A DNA stretch of 9,508 bases, from contig CALFKA010000294.1 of the NCBI GenBank assembly GCA_937880545.1, positions 1-9,508 of the forward strand. Direction: 5' to 3'. The stretch's first letter is position 1. Every line of letters starts with the position of its first letter. Below, piece by piece: positions 1 to 6,553 of this stretch. Source of the DNA: an uncultured Clostridia bacterium (GTDB taxonomy: Bacteria > Bacillota > Clostridia > Peptostreptococcales > Acidaminobacteraceae). The notes beneath the pieces are model-generated. The model was not told where the DNA came from, searched no databases, and saw only the letters and a list, made by a program, of their open reading frames with translations. The position numbers were made by a program, and so were the translations under genes.

Positions 1-47
1 GACCACCGAGATCTACACTCTTTCCCTACACGACGCTCTTCCGATCT
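1..47 (+). other. Illumina P5/Read-1 adapter (artefact)
   Basis: These bases match the known Illumina TruSeq universal (P5 plus Read-1 primer) adapter, ending in the diagnostic GCTCTTCCGATCT. They are library sequence, not genome. Genomic sequence begins at about 48. The same adapter recurs in reverse complement at the other end of the contig. Confidence 0.98.
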
Positions 48-526
48 CCCAGACCGAGCCCGGGTCCGACCTGGCTGACGGGACGGGGAAGGACGTAGGC
101 ATCTGTGGAAGATGGAATGCGAAATCTAAGAAAGAAAAAGCCCATGGGGTCCCTTAACCAAATGGAAGGAACAGGTGCGTTGATCGGTCCTGTATGAGAG
201 GCTGTGATGGTAAACGAGCGATGCCAAGTGTCTTTGGGTTCCAGAAGATGGTCTTCTGTCTCCCGGATCAGCAGGGACTGATAGAGAGGGCTCGTAAGGA
301 TAAGATTCCATCTTGCTTCCGCCCCTCTTTGTACATAGGTTTGTTCTTGTGTGTAATCCACTTGGATACGGAAGCGCTGATAAAGGGAAACCAGAAGGGA
401 GATAGGAGCAAGCAAGAGGGAAAAGAAGAAAAAAGTGTGTGCAAAAGGTCTTAGTGTCAGCTGCATGACAAGATAGCTGACGATAACAAAACCCGCCCAC
501 ACCAAAAAACGCAATCTCAGTTTCAC
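48..526 (-). CDS. DUF58-family membrane protein, 3'-truncated
   Basis: This is the N-terminal part of a DUF58-family protein of unknown biochemical role. Such proteins are normally encoded next to MoxR ATPases and are thought to be their partners in envelope or complex-assembly functions. Two hydrophobic segments (about residues 7-25 and 28-48) predict an N-terminal membrane hairpin. A soluble beta-rich region follows, with the family's DPxG motif at residues 126-129 (DPMG). The conserved DUF58 core with its RxYxxGD-type motif lies downstream and is missing, because the contig ends. The reading frame runs on into the adapter and stops at 26-28, which gives a false tail DRKSVV; only about 159 residues are genomic. 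The start is a GTG at 526-524 that overlaps the TGA stop of the MoxR gene (GTGA). No clear Shine-Dalgarno is seen, so translational coupling is likely. The family call rests on the MoxR neighbour, topology and DPxG motif. Confidence 0.85.
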
Positions 527-1467
527 TTGGGTACTCGCTGCACTGCCAGGATCTCCTGAAGGATGACTTCTATTTCGCGATCGTCACTGCCGGCAGAAGA
601 TAGGCGAAGTCTGTGGGCAAAGCAAGGAATAAAAAGTTCCTGAATATCATCCGGCAGTACAAAAGATCTGCCCTTAAGAAGTGCTCTTGCCTGTGCAGCT
701 CGCTGGAGCATCAGAGTGGCGCGAGGGCTGACACCGAGAACAAACTCATTTTTTTGTCTCGTCGCCTGGCTGAGTTCCACCATGTAGCGAAGAAGAGGCT
801 CGGAGATATGGATCTCCAGTGCTTTTGTCTGAAGATAGAGGATATCTTCACGTCCAACAACAGCATCCAGAGGCTCTTCGAGCGACTGATCTCCATGGAG
901 GCGGAGAATATCCATCTCTTCTTCCACATCCGGGTACCCCATGGAAATGCGCATCATAAAGCGATCGAGCTGCGCTTCGGGAAGCGGGTAGGTCCCCAGG
1001 TAATCGATGGGGTTCTGCGTTGCCATCACCATAAAAGGTCTCGGAAGATCGTAGGTCATGCCGTCGACACTGACCTGGCGTTCCTGCATGGCTTCCAGAA
1101 GGGACGACTGAGTTTTCGGACTCGTCCTGTTGATCTCATCCGCCAAAAGCAAATGGGTCATGAGCATGCCTTCTACGTACTCAAACTCTCTGGATTTCGG
1201 ATTATACATTTTAAATCCTGTGATATCTGAGGGGAGGACATCCGGTGTAAACTGAATCCTCTGAAAGGATAGCTGAAGCGACTGAGCGAGGGAGCGAACG
1301 AGGGATGTCTTGCCGATTCCCGGAACATCTTCAATGAGCACATGACCGGAGGCGACTAGAGCGATGAGTAACTGCTCTAGCGCTTTTTCTTTCCCCACCA
1401 GTCTTTTGGCTACATTCTTGTGAATCGCATCCATCAGTGCTTGCAGACCACTTTGTAATTTATTCAT
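523..1467 (-). CDS. MoxR-family AAA+ ATPase
   Basis: This is a cytoplasmic AAA+ ATPase of the MoxR family (AAA_3 type), 314 residues. The family acts as a chaperone-like factor in maturation of partner proteins, often with DUF58 or von Willebrand A domain proteins; the partner here is likely the overlapping DUF58 gene. Visible motifs, numbered from the chosen ATG, are Walker A EDVPGIGKT (46-54), Walker B LLLADEINR (106-114), sensor 1 ATQNP (149-153), the PEAQLDRF segment (163-170) and the sensor 2 motif SPRA (247-250). All are intact, so the enzyme should be active. I chose ATG 1467-1465 because AGGAGA lies just upstream with a normal spacer. An in-frame TTG at 1494 would add nine residues but has no better support. 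The gene is transcribed away from the DUF4349 lipoprotein gene, and its stop overlaps the next start. Confidence 0.96.
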   Translation of the reverse strand: MNKLQSGLQALMDAIHKNVAKRLVGKEKALEQLLIALVASGHVLIEDVPGIGKTSLVRSLAQSLQLSFQRIQFTPDVLPSDITGFKMYNPKSREFEYVEGMLMTHLLLADEINRTSPKTQSSLLEAMQERQVSVDGMTYDLPRPFMVMATQNPIDYLGTYPLPEAQLDRFMMRISMGYPDVEEEMDILRLHGDQSLEEPLDAVVGREDILYLQTKALEIHISEPLLRYMVELSQATRQKNEFVLGVSPRATLMLQRAAQARALLKGRSFVLPDDIQELFIPCFAHRLRLSSAGSDDREIEVILQEILAVQRVPK

Positions 1468-1471
1468 AGTA

Positions 1472-1477
1472 TCTCCT
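1472..1477 (-). promoter_or_regulatory. Ribosome binding site of the MoxR gene
   Basis: AGGAGA on the minus strand sits four to five bases before the ATG at 1467. It decides in favour of this start over the in-frame TTG at 1494. Confidence 0.8.
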
Positions 1478-1577
1478 GAAAAATCTATACCCAATTATCC
1501 TTTGGGAAGGTAGAGACAATCTATTCAACTCAGAAATAGGGAGAAATTTCTTTTCTGCGGACGAGACGCCTTCATTG

Positions 1578-1591
1578 ATTGTATATATAAT
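1578..1591. promoter_or_regulatory. Possible divergent -10 elements
   Basis: In the 224-base gap between the divergent MoxR and lipoprotein genes, a perfect TATAAT lies on the plus strand at 1586-1591, and TACAAT (five of six consensus bases) on the minus strand at 1583-1578. Neither has a recognisable -35 box at 16-18 bases, so these are only candidates. Leaders of about 95-100 bases would follow on each side. The gap also holds a perfect 10-base palindrome (AGAAATTTCT, 1542-1551). Confidence 0.35.
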
Positions 1592-1605
1592 AGAACTGAA
1601 CAAAT

Positions 1606-1667
1606 TCTCCTGTCCAGCCCGAAGCCAAAAGGAAAAATAGATAGAACGGTTCAATACCGACAGGAGA
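1606..1667 (+). repeat. 9-base inverted repeat in lipoprotein leader
   Basis: TCTCCTGTC (1606-1614) and GACAGGAGA (1659-1667) are exact reverse complements separated by 44 bases. In a transcript started near 1598 they could close a long-loop stem upstream of the real ribosome binding site (GAAAGGA, about 1677-1683). The right arm contains an AGGAGA that looks like a ribosome binding site but is too far from the ATG at 1692. A 7-base direct repeat, ATAGAAC, also occurs at 1590-1596 and 1641-1647. Function is unknown. Confidence 0.45.
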
Positions 1668-1691
1668 CGTCAGATCAGAAAGGATCTCAAG

Positions 1692-2630
1692 ATGAAAAAA
1701 TGGATGACGATTATTCTTATAGTTTTAATCATTCTATCCGGCTGCTCTTCAAAGTCAGCTCAGTCAGTTGATGGTGCTGTCAGGGAGCCTGTGCACGAGG
1801 GTGGGGCAGCGCAGGACATGTCGGAAGACAGTATGCCCTCTCAACCGGCGCCGGAACCAGAAGAACCAGCGGGCGGTTTTGCCAAGCCACCATACGAAGG
1901 AGCCAAGATCATCCGCACCCTTAATTATACGCTTCGAACCAGTGAATATGATGCCGATGTGAAGTTCATCCATCAACTGGCTGAAGAATTGGGTGGATAT
2001 GTAGAAAACTCCTATGAATACGCGTCCGGTGTCTACGGGGAAAGTCTGAGAAGCTTGAGCCTTCAGCTTCGCATTCCCTCCCTTCGACTTGGCGAGTTTC
2101 AGACACGCTTTGAAGCGGATAGAACACTAAATGGCAAGCAGCTCTCTCAGAGTGATGTGACGACTACCTACACGGATACCGAAGCACGCATTAAAAATCT
2201 TGAAACTCGCATCAAGAGATACCGAGAGATGCTCTCAGAAGCCGAGACGATGACAGACATCATTGAGATTGAACGAGCCTTATCGGAGGCGACCTACGAA
2301 CTGGAAAGCTACGAATCTACGAAGAAAGATCTCGACAGCCGGATTGACTTTAGCCAGGTGAGTATTGAGATGTCAGAAGTGTCCGATCCCCTGCAGGTCA
2401 AGGCAAAAGACAGTTTCTTCCAAAGGCTGCAGGAAGGTTTTGTCAGTGGAATCAACGGCTTTATCGCAGGTGTTCAAGGCATCGTCATCTTCCTCGCCTC
2501 GAACTTCCTCTGGCTGATCCTTCTCGCGGTTCTCGTCGTGCTTGGAAGAAAGCTACTCCATTTGAGAAAGCCACATCTTCCTAGAAAAAATAGAATGAAC
2601 CCTCCAAAAGAATCTGAAAAAGAAGAATAA
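1692..2630 (+). CDS. DUF4349-domain lipoprotein
   Basis: This is a predicted surface lipoprotein of 312 residues with a DUF4349 domain; the family has no established function. The N-terminus is a short signal peptide with the lipobox LSGC (residues 15-18), so Cys18 should be lipidated and the mature protein anchored outside the membrane. A low-complexity Pro/Glu-rich linker follows (about 35-65). The DUF4349 core then begins with an IIRT strand and includes the LGGYVENS-like stretch. Next is a charged helical segment (about 165-205) likely to form a coiled coil, typical of the family. Near the C-terminus (about 267-285) is a strong transmembrane helix followed by a basic, charged tail, so the protein is probably held at both ends. 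ATG 1692 is preceded by GAAAGGA at a normal distance. It is divergent from the MoxR-DUF58 pair and followed by a terminator. Confidence 0.9.
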   Translation: MKKWMTIILIVLIILSGCSSKSAQSVDGAVREPVHEGGAAQDMSEDSMPSQPAPEPEEPAGGFAKPPYEGAKIIRTLNYTLRTSEYDADVKFIHQLAEELGGYVENSYEYASGVYGESLRSLSLQLRIPSLRLGEFQTRFEADRTLNGKQLSQSDVTTTYTDTEARIKNLETRIKRYREMLSEAETMTDIIEIERALSEATYELESYESTKKDLDSRIDFSQVSIEMSEVSDPLQVKAKDSFFQRLQEGFVSGINGFIAGVQGIVIFLASNFLWLILLAVLVVLGRKLLHLRKPHLPRKNRMNPPKESEKEE

Positions 2631-2643
2631 CGGCATATCCATA

Positions 2644-2678
2644 AGAGAAAGAGAGCTCATAGGAAGCTCTTTTTCTTT
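2644..2678 (+). terminator. Rho-independent terminator after the lipoprotein gene
   Basis: A 6-base stem, AGAGCT (2652-2657) pairing with AGCTCT (2665-2670), has a 7-base loop and is followed by TTTTCTTT. The A/G-rich bases to the left can pair with this T-rich run and extend the stem. It lies 13 bases after the lipoprotein stop and ends the transcript before polA. Confidence 0.75.
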
Positions 2679-2708
2679 GTCTTGAAAATGGGGTATAGAA
2701 AGCATTAT

Positions 2709-2713
2709 GGAGG
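2709..2713 (+). promoter_or_regulatory. Ribosome binding site of polA
   Basis: GGAGG four bases before ATG 2718 selects this start. In-frame starts upstream (TTG 2682, ATG 2688) lack such a site and would add residues not typical of PolA N-termini. ATG 2727 is slightly far away (13 bases). No convincing promoter is visible between the terminator and this site; TTGAAA at 2682-2687 is the only -35-like hexamer. Confidence 0.7.
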
Positions 2714-2717
2714 GATT

Positions 2718-5255
2718 ATGAAAAAAATGCTGCTTGTCGATGGAAACAGTCTGGTCAACCGTGCCTATTATGCTCTGCCTCCCCTGACAAACAAAGATGG
2801 GGTACCCACAGGAGCTGTGCACGGTTTTTTGAGTATGCTGTTTTCTATGCTAAGAGACAATGACTTTGATCACCTGATTGTCGCTTTTGATACGAAGGCC
2901 AAGACTTTTCGACACGAGAAATATCCGGATTATAAGGCAACAAGAAAAGGTATGCCGGATGATTTGGCTATACAGATGCCCATCCTCAAGGAGATTCTTG
3001 ACAGTCTTGGGATTATGAGAATGGAAAAGGAAGGCTATGAAGCGGACGACCTGATAGGCACACTGGCGGTACGCGCGCTGGCGGATGGCTTTACCAGCCG
3101 CATTCTCACAGGAGACCGCGATCTGCTTCAACTCGTGCGTGAGGGCGTCAAGGTGTCATTACCGAAAAGAGGTGTATCTGATCTGCTGACCTATGATGAA
3201 GCGGCTGTACTAGAAGACATGGGAGTACGACCGGATCAAGTCGTTGACTATAAAGGCCTGCGCGGAGACCCTTCGGACAACATTCCCGGAGTCAAAGGAA
3301 TCGGAGATGTCACAGCGCGAAAGTTTCTTACAGATGGAAAGCATTTAGAAGACCTCTATGCGGTTCTTCCTGCTGAGCCGAAAGCGCGTGCGGAGAAACT
3401 GCTTCTCGAAGGAAAAGAGGAAGCTTTTGCGAGCCGGGAGCTTGCCACCATCCATACGGAAGTCCCCATGGACTTTCCGGCACTAGAGACATGCGCTTTA
3501 CTGCATCTCACCCCGTCTCATGCGGAAGCAATCCTGGAAAAATACCAGCTTCGACAGTTTCTGCGCGATCTTCGTAAAAACTATCCTTCCTTTGGAGTGG
3601 AGGATGATAAGGATGATATCCCTCAAAAAGAGTATGAACTTCTTCCGGCTATCTCGTTTGTCACCACTCCTAAAGAGTCTTATTATGCCTTCTTTGACGG
3701 AGAGTTGATAAAATATGAGAATTTAAATGATTTGCTCAACAAGATAAATACGTTGGAGCGGGTGGCCATCTATGATGCAAAGAGTCTCTTTTTGAGAGCC
3801 CTGGAAGAGGATGTGAAGATAAATACAGTGCTGGAGGATGTGATGCTTCTGAGCTATCTCGTCAATCCCTTGATTAATTCGACAAAGCCAGAGGAAGTCT
3901 TTTCTGATGTGACGCCTCAGGGGGTCGACTGGAGAGCGTTAGGTAAAGGACACAGCCAGGCAGAAGAGCTGGCAGAACAACTGGCTAGAGGAGCCTCGGC
4001 TCTGGCCCCGATCCTTTTGGAAGAACTAGAAGAGAAGAATTTGAACAAACTATATCGGGACTTGGAGCTTCCTTTAGTACCGATCCTCGCTGAGATGCAG
4101 CATTTCGGGTTTCATACGGATCTTGGCATCTTGGAAGATATTGGGGAGAACATTGAGCAGAAGATCCATGCATTGGAGACCTCCATCCATCAAGCTGCCG
4201 GAAGAGAATTCAATATCGCTTCCCCCAAACAGTTAGGGGAGGTCCTCTTTGATGAAATGTTGCTTCCGGTTGTCAAAAAGACAAAAAGTGGCTATTCAAC
4301 TGGTAAAGAAGTTCTCGATAAACTGAGAGGGCGCCATCCGGTGATTGAAGACATCATTGAGTATCGCACCTACACGAAACTCAAAGGAACGTATATCGAC
4401 GGCCTTAAAAAAGTGATTTCCTCGGATGGGAGGATCCACTCGAATCTGCAGCAGACCATTGCTGTCACCGGTCGCCTCAGTTCCACTGAGCCGAACTTGC
4501 AGAACATCCCCGTACGTCTTGAGGAAGGCCGAACGATTCGAAAAGCGTTTCTTCCGTCGGACGGAAATGTCTTGCTGTCAGCAGACTATGATCAGATCGA
4601 ACTGAGAGTCCTGGCACATATAAGTGATGATGAAGCGTTAAAGCAAGCCTTTGTCGATGGCGAAGATATTCATTCCCAGACAGCGTCTCTGGTCTTCAAC
4701 GTCCCGGTGGATGAAGTGAGCCGACTGCAAAGGAGTGATGCCAAGGCTGTCAACTTCGGAATTGTCTATGGAATTAGCGACTTTGGTCTGTCCGAAAATA
4801 TATCGATACCGATGGAGCAGGCGAAGATATACAAAGAGCGCTACTTTGCGCACTATCCAAAAGTAAAAGAATATATGGAAGAGATTGTCGAGTTTTGCCG
4901 TAAGCACGGGTTTGTTCAGACCTTGATGGGGCGGCTGCGACCGATTCCGGATATAAAAGCAAGGAACTTTAATGCCCGAAGTTTTGCGGAACGGACGGCG
5001 ATCAACACACCCGTGCAGGGAAGTGCGGCGGACATAATAAAGCTGGCCATGCTGCGAGTGGACAAGGCACTCAGAGAGCAAAAACTCTCCGCAAGACTCA
5101 TCCTGCAGGTGCATGACGAACTCATTTTAGATGTTCCCACGGAAGAGGTAAAAGAAGTGAAAAAACTGGTACGTGATGCGATGGTCAATGCGGTAGAACT
5201 GAGTGTACCACTTGAAGTCAGCATGGATGTAGGGGAGAGTTGGTATGAGCTTTAA
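2718..5255 (+). CDS. polA: DNA polymerase I
   Basis: PolA fills gaps in DNA repair and replaces RNA primers of Okazaki fragments. The protein has 845 residues, within the usual family range. The N-terminal 5'-3' nuclease domain (about 1-290) keeps its acidic metal ligands: Asp8, Asp58, EADD (108-111), GDRD (132-135) and GDPSDN (183-188). The middle domain (about 310-440) resembles the 3'-5' exonuclease fold but lacks the DxE catalytic pair; only the Asp of LEDVMLLSY (Asp374) is recognisable. Proofreading is therefore probably absent, as in several Gram-positive and Thermus PolA proteins. The polymerase domain (about 440-845) has motif A DYDQIEL (Asp623), motif B with Arg672, Lys676, Phe680 and Tyr684, and motif C QVHDE (Asp800). 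Motif A carries Asp where Ser is usual (DYSQIEL). The gene ends 11 bases inside coaE, so the two are probably cotranscribed. Confidence 0.98.
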   Translation: MKKMLLVDGNSLVNRAYYALPPLTNKDGVPTGAVHGFLSMLFSMLRDNDFDHLIVAFDTKAKTFRHEKYPDYKATRKGMPDDLAIQMPILKEILDSLGIMRMEKEGYEADDLIGTLAVRALADGFTSRILTGDRDLLQLVREGVKVSLPKRGVSDLLTYDEAAVLEDMGVRPDQVVDYKGLRGDPSDNIPGVKGIGDVTARKFLTDGKHLEDLYAVLPAEPKARAEKLLLEGKEEAFASRELATIHTEVPMDFPALETCALLHLTPSHAEAILEKYQLRQFLRDLRKNYPSFGVEDDKDDIPQKEYELLPAISFVTTPKESYYAFFDGELIKYENLNDLLNKINTLERVAIYDAKSLFLRALEEDVKINTVLEDVMLLSYLVNPLINSTKPEEVFSDVTPQGVDWRALGKGHSQAEELAEQLARGASALAPILLEELEEKNLNKLYRDLELPLVPILAEMQHFGFHTDLGILEDIGENIEQKIHALETSIHQAAGREFNIASPKQLGEVLFDEMLLPVVKKTKSGYSTGKEVLDKLRGRHPVIEDIIEYRTYTKLKGTYIDGLKKVISSDGRIHSNLQQTIAVTGRLSSTEPNLQNIPVRLEEGRTIRKAFLPSDGNVLLSADYDQIELRVLAHISDDEALKQAFVDGEDIHSQTASLVFNVPVDEVSRLQRSDAKAVNFGIVYGISDFGLSENISIPMEQAKIYKERYFAHYPKVKEYMEEIVEFCRKHGFVQTLMGRLRPIPDIKARNFNARSFAERTAINTPVQGSAADIIKLAMLRVDKALREQKLSARLILQVHDELILDVPTEEVKEVKKLVRDAMVNAVELSVPLEVSMDVGESWYEL

Positions 5256-5835
5256 AGCAGGGATCACCGGTGATATCGCATCAGGAAAAAGCACTGTCAC
5301 ATCCTATCTGCGATCGAAAGGCTTCACGGTAGTAGATGCCGATGCCATTTCACACTCGCTAACCGGAGACGGAGCGCCTGTCTTGAAAGTGATTGACAGG
5401 CAGTTTCCCGGTGTGGTTCGAGGTGGATGGCTTGACCGAAAAATGCTCGCCGAGATTGTATTTTTTGATCCGGAGAAGAGAAAGCAGTTAAATGAAATTC
5501 TTCACCCGCTGATCCGAGAAGAAATCGAGCGACAACTCAATGTCCCGGAGCGTGTAGTCTTTCTTGATGCACCTCTTTTGTTTGAAGCCGGCTATGAAGA
5601 AGAGATGGATGTCATCATCTACCTGGCACTTGAAGAAGAACTCCAGATGGAGCGTCTGATCAAGCGAGACAGGCTTAGCCGATGGGAGGCGCAGGCACGC
5701 ATACACTCATTTGATATCCCACGGGAAGAGAAGATGCAGAAGAGCTATGTCATCGACAACAGTGGCTCCATGGAAGAACTTTTGGAGAAAGTTGATGAAT
5801 TTCTAGATGCTTTTGATCTACTAGAGGTGAGATGA
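5245..5835 (+). CDS. coaE: Dephospho-CoA kinase
   Basis: CoaE phosphorylates the 3'-hydroxyl of the ribose of dephospho-CoA with ATP, the last step of coenzyme A synthesis, in the cytoplasm. At 196 residues it has the normal family length. Visible features are the P-loop GDIASGKST (9-17), the substrate-site DAD (31-33), the WLDRKML and HPLI segments of the CoA-binding lid region, and the VFLDAPLLFEAG stretch typical of the family. A RDRLSRWEAQAR region gives the arginine-rich lid. The ATG at 5245 lies inside the end of polA and is preceded by AGGGGAG (about 5231-5237) at good spacing. The stop overlaps the next gene by ATGA, so polA, coaE and the Crp/Fnr-type gene look translationally coupled. 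Confidence 0.97.
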   Translation: MSFKAGITGDIASGKSTVTSYLRSKGFTVVDADAISHSLTGDGAPVLKVIDRQFPGVVRGGWLDRKMLAEIVFFDPEKRKQLNEILHPLIREEIERQLNVPERVVFLDAPLLFEAGYEEEMDVIIYLALEEELQMERLIKRDRLSRWEAQARIHSFDIPREEKMQKSYVIDNSGSMEELLEKVDEFLDAFDLLEVR

Positions 5836-6488
5836 ATAAATATGGCTCTCTGTTTGAGGGATTTACTCCGGAGGAAATAGAACAGTTTTTGCATGCCTCG
5901 CACGCCGTCTTGCGTCAGCTGCCCAAGGGCACTGCGATATTTTCGCCGGGGCAAAAGCCGGAAGACTTTTATATTTTACTCTCCGGTTCCGTGGAGGTTA
6001 TCCGTGTGGATAGTGAGGGGAGGCGGAGGATCCTCAGTGTTTTCAGCGAGTCAGGCTCTCTCTTCGCAGAAGTATATGCGTTTCTTAAAAAGAAATCCTA
6101 TGACTATCTCTGTCTCACGCGGGAGCCTTCGGAGATCTTACAGATTCCTACCGCCATCATCTTTGAAGAGACGGACGATCCGGTGCGCACGCGTCTGATG
6201 CTCAATATGATGAACATTCTCGCTAATAAAGCTTTCTATCTCAGCAGGAAGTCAATGATCCTCGCCACAGCTTCCCTTCGGGCGCGGATTGCTCACTATC
6301 TGTTGTCTTTGACGGACGCCTCAGAGTGTGAACTCCCGTTTAATCGAAATGATCTGGCAGACTATCTTGGTGTCTCGAGACCTGCCCTCTCCCGCGAATT
6401 GATGAATATGCAGCAGGAAGGTCTGTTTAAAGTCAGAGGACGAAAGGTCACTGAACTGAACCGAAAGGTGATGGAGGAAATTGTATAA
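5832..6488 (+). CDS. Crp/Fnr-family transcriptional regulator
   Basis: This is a one-component DNA-binding regulator of 218 residues. Residues about 8-115 form a cyclic-nucleotide-binding-like beta-roll (FYILLSGSVEV at 46-56 is typical). A long dimerisation helix follows (about 116-145), then a winged helix-turn-helix at about 170-205 with recognition helix SRPALSREL (182-190). The Fnr iron-sulphur cysteine cluster is absent: only Cys94 and Cys166 are present. The Arg-Ser cAMP contacts of E. coli CRP are not conserved either, since SYD occupies that place. The signal is therefore unknown and neither cAMP nor oxygen via a 4Fe-4S cluster is supported. The start ATG overlaps the coaE stop (ATGA), with GAGG four bases upstream. 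The next gene, cls, has its own promoter 12 bases after this stop, so the regulator could act there, but this is only inference. Confidence 0.92.
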   Translation: MNKYGSLFEGFTPEEIEQFLHASHAVLRQLPKGTAIFSPGQKPEDFYILLSGSVEVIRVDSEGRRRILSVFSESGSLFAEVYAFLKKKSYDYLCLTREPSEILQIPTAIIFEETDDPVRTRLMLNMMNILANKAFYLSRKSMILATASLRARIAHYLLSLTDASECELPFNRNDLADYLGVSRPALSRELMNMQQEGLFKVRGRKVTELNRKVMEEIV

Positions 6489-6500
6489 TTGATGTCTGCG

Positions 6501-6529
6501 TTGAAAACGGCATGTTTTTCTCGTAAAAT
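6501..6529 (+). promoter_or_regulatory. Sigma-A-type promoter of cls
   Basis: TTGAAA (6501-6506) and TAAAAT (6524-6529) are separated by exactly 17 bases. Each matches five of six consensus bases. Transcription would begin around 6536, just upstream of the GGAGG site of cls, giving a very short leader. Confidence 0.75.
6503..6519. repeat. Inverted repeat inside the cls promoter
   Basis: AAAAC (6504-6508) and GTTTT (6514-6518) are exact inverted arms with a 5-base centre, extended by a possible G-T pair. The repeat overlaps the -35 box and the spacer, where a bound repressor would block polymerase. It could also be a weak terminator for the upstream operon, since the right arm runs into five T residues. 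The arms are short and AT-rich, so chance is possible. Confidence 0.4.
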
Positions 6530-6542
6530 GAAAGAGATCATC

Positions 6543-6547
6543 GGAGG
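6543..6547 (+). promoter_or_regulatory. Ribosome binding site deciding a TTG start of cls
   Basis: GGAGG lies six bases before TTG 6554 but fifteen before the first in-frame ATG (6563). The spacing supports the TTG as start. Confidence 0.75.
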
Positions 6548-6553
6548 CAGATC

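Noticed and set aside
613..1230. 205-residue open frame antisense to the MoxR gene
   Set aside because: It lies opposite a clearly real AAA+ gene with all motifs intact and shows no recognisable domain.
1468..1494. Upstream TTG start of the MoxR gene
   Set aside because: The internal ATG has a clear AGGAGA site that the extra nine codons themselves contain.
2682..2717. Upstream start of polA
   Set aside because: No ribosome binding site was found before it, and the twelve extra residues are not PolA-like; the GGAGG before 2718 fits better.
2631..2717. Strong promoter for polA
   Set aside because: TTGAAA (2682-2687) has only a poor -10 (CATTAT, 15-base spacing) that would start the transcript on top of the ribosome binding site.
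4638..5114. 158-residue open frame antisense to polA
   Set aside because: It overlaps the conserved polymerase motifs on the other strand and has no recognisable family.
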